Shown: positions 62,584 through 64,000 of the stretch, piece after piece
Numbering within the stretch: position 1 is the first letter of the stretch
Layout of the letters: each line of letters opens with the position of its first letter
NCBI RefSeq assembly: GCF_000687555.1
Contig: NZ_JHWJ01000016.1
Location: forward strand, 1-64,000
DNA: 64,000 nt
Direction of reading: 5' to 3'
Source of the DNA: [Clostridium] aerotolerans DSM 5434
GTDB taxonomy: Bacteria; Bacillota; Clostridia; Lachnospirales; Lachnospiraceae
Translations under genes and position numbers: made by a program
The notes under the pieces: model-generated
Databases searched by the model: none
Seen by the model: the letters and a program-made list of their open reading frames with translations, nothing else
Told to the model about the DNA's origin: nothing

Positions 62584-63858
62584 TTATAGATGGCTGGCTG
62601 CTTCCTTTATAATATTGCAGGTCTTCTCTATATCCTCGTCCGTATGAGCTGCGCTTAAAAACAAAATCTCAAACTGAGACGGTGCTGTGTAAATGCCATG
62701 GTCTAACAGATAATGGAAGTAGGCTGCATATTTCTTCGTATCAGAGGTGAGGGCTGTTTCAAAATCCACCACCGGAGTTTTAGAAAAGAACACGCTGAAT
62801 AAGGAGCCTGCCTGATTAACTTTCGTGTCCGGCAGTGCCTCTTTCAGAGCCGATATAAGTCTGCCTGCCTTTTCTTCAAGCCCCTTATAAATTTCAGGGC
62901 GTTCCATTAACGTCTTAATGGTAGCGATTCCTGCCGCCGTTGCGATGGGGTTGCCGGAAAGGGTTCCTGCCTGATACACCTTTCCCACAGGAGAAACCGT
63001 TTCCATGATTTCCCTGCGTCCGCCATAAACTCCCATTGGCATACCGCCTCCTGCTATTTTACCAAGAGTGGTCATGTCCGGAATCACGCCATAATATTTT
63101 TGAGCTCCTCCGATTCCCATTCGGAATCCGGTGATGACTTCATCAAAAATCAGCAGCGCCCCATAGCGGGTGGTAATCTCTCTTAAGAATTCAAGGAATC
63201 CCTGACTTGGAGGAACCAGACCCATATTGGCAGCCACAGGCTCAACCACAACCGCGGCAATTGACTGCGGGAATTGTTCAAACAAGGTCTTAACGGATTC
63301 TTCCCCATTGTATGTGGCAAGCAAAGTATGCTCCGTATAGGAAGCCGGTACACCGGCACTGTCTGGTGCCGATCCGGTCAAGGCGCCGGAACCTGCTTTC
63401 ACCAAAAGGCCGTCAGAATGACCGTGATAGCAGCCTTTAAATTTAACTATTTTATCTCTTCCCGTAAATCCTCTGGCCGCACGAATGGCGCTCATCACTG
63501 CTTCTGTGCCGGAGCTTACCATTCTCATCATCTCCATAGAAGGAATGCATTCCCGGATGAGCCCGCCAAGGACCAGCTCCTTTTTCGTCGGCGCCCCAAA
63601 GGACAGGCCATCAAGACAGGCCTCTCTGACTGCATCTATGACAGGTCCGTAACCATGGCCTAAGATACTTGGCCCCCAGGAATTTACGTAATCAATATAT
63701 TCATTGCCATCTTCATCAAAGATATGGGAACCTGATGCCCGTTTTACGAACACAGGGGCCCCTCCAACGGATCCAAAGGCACGGACCGGACTATTTACCC
63801 CTCCCGGGAAATAGTTCCTGGATTCCTCAAATAATGCTTCTGATTCTTCAAATTTCAT
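62584..63858 (-). CDS. hemL: Glutamate-1-semialdehyde 2,1-aminomutase
   Basis: This 424-aa PLP enzyme makes 5-aminolevulinate in the C5 pathway of tetrapyrrole synthesis. The PLP lysine is Lys267 (TTLGKIAGGG). GGVNSPVRAFG near the start, MVSSGTEAVMSA and LLIFDEVITGFR are typical. GGAAAGGAG precedes ATG 63858 and overlaps the end of the upstream hemD-like gene, so it belongs to a tetrapyrrole operon that continues beyond the window. Confidence 0.97.
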   Translation of the reverse strand: MKFEESEALFEESRNYFPGGVNSPVRAFGSVGGAPVFVKRASGSHIFDEDGNEYIDYVNSWGPSILGHGYGPVIDAVREACLDGLSFGAPTKKELVLGGLIRECIPSMEMMRMVSSGTEAVMSAIRAARGFTGRDKIVKFKGCYHGHSDGLLVKAGSGALTGSAPDSAGVPASYTEHTLLATYNGEESVKTLFEQFPQSIAAVVVEPVAANMGLVPPSQGFLEFLREITTRYGALLIFDEVITGFRMGIGGAQKYYGVIPDMTTLGKIAGGGMPMGVYGGRREIMETVSPVGKVYQAGTLSGNPIATAAGIATIKTLMERPEIYKGLEEKAGRLISALKEALPDTKVNQAGSLFSVFFSKTPVVDFETALTSDTKKYAAYFHYLLDHGIYTAPSQFEILFLSAAHTDEDIEKTCNIIKEAASHL

Positions 63859-63861
63859 TTG

Positions 63862-64000
63862 TTAAACTCCTTTCCTGCCATTGGTCTTATCACTCCAGTC
63901 CTGGCATATAGCCTTTGCCACTCCCTGGATGCTGTATTCTTTTGCAATCAGATCTGCTTTTCTTCCACTTGCCTCCAACGCCTGTGCCGTGATATCGCCG
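63862..64000 (-). CDS. C-terminal end of uroporphyrinogen-III synthase-like protein (partial)
   Basis: The last 45 codons of a minus-strand gene enter from the right edge and stop at 63862. The readable peptide GDITAQALEASGRKADLIAK, followed by EYSIQGVAKAICQDW, matches the C-terminal pattern of HemD proteins or of CobA-HemD fusions. It lies three bases before hemL, consistent with a tetrapyrrole operon. The N-terminal part is outside the window, so fusion status is unknown. Confidence 0.75.
   Translation of the reverse strand, partial: GDITAQALEASGRKADLIAKEYSIQGVAKAICQDWSDKTNGRKGV

Overview
This 64 kb window looks like chromosome of a Gram-positive, low-to-mid GC anaerobe of the Lachnospiraceae, probably the Lacrimispora/Lachnoclostridium group. 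The evidence is strong AGGAGG-type ribosome binding sites, PRD/PTS regulators, LplABC-type sugar transporters, a GH112 phosphorylase as in pectin-degrading clostridia, chemotaxis receptors, the rpsO-pnp order, and no respiratory genes. This placement is inference from gene content. Most genes lie on the minus strand. No tRNA, rRNA, CRISPR array or prophage was seen. Several start codons were moved inward to the ATG or TTG that has a proper ribosome binding site.

Layout. 1-1.4 kb: a lone tyrosine recombinase gene enclosed by a perfect 17-bp inverted repeat, with a consensus promoter inside the left end that points out of the element. 1.5-7.2 kb: chemoreceptor, ABC-F ATPase, AraC/GyrI regulator, serine hydrolase. 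7.4-10.3 kb: P-type ATPase behind a yybP-ykoY (Mn2+) riboswitch. 10.4-12.5 kb: a two-gene AAA ATPase/TOPRIM operon resembling anti-phage ATPase-nuclease pairs. 12.5-17.3 kb: amidohydrolase and rpsO-pnp. 17.4-25.4 kb: a six-gene operon (spermidine/putrescine-type ABC transporter, adenine deaminase, second deaminase-type amidohydrolase) with a divergent LysR regulator. 25.5-33.2 kb: orphan PRD regulator, small membrane proteins, nickel-pincer cofactor genes larB and larC (with a very His-rich insert), and a GT51 glycosyltransferase. 33.5-34.5 kb: LytTR regulator divergent from a 69-aa protein gene. 34.6-36.7 kb: second chemoreceptor. 36.9-39.9 kb: uxuA/uxuB hexuronate genes and an AraC regulator. 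39.9-42.1 kb: azlCD and a PflX-like radical SAM protein. 42.1-48.8 kb: mannose-family PTS with nagA, a ChbG-type deacetylase and a PRD regulator (amino sugar use). 49-50 kb: saccharopine dehydrogenase-like protein. 50.1-58.4 kb: rhamnogalacturonan locus (LplBC-type transporter, acetylesterase, GH112 phosphorylase, AraC regulator). 58.4-64 kb: ECF sigma/anti-sigma pair, flavodoxin-like protein and FtsH, hemL and the 3' end of a hemD-like gene.

Working together: the rhamnogalacturonan locus and uxuAB suggest growth on pectin backbone disaccharides and uronic acids, and the PTS locus suggests N-acetylated amino sugars. The purine-type operon may import and deaminate a nucleobase-like compound. 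The most interesting unexplained items are the self-contained invertible promoter element at the left edge, the ATPase/TOPRIM pair, and the LytTR/small-protein pair with two-turn-spaced direct repeats.
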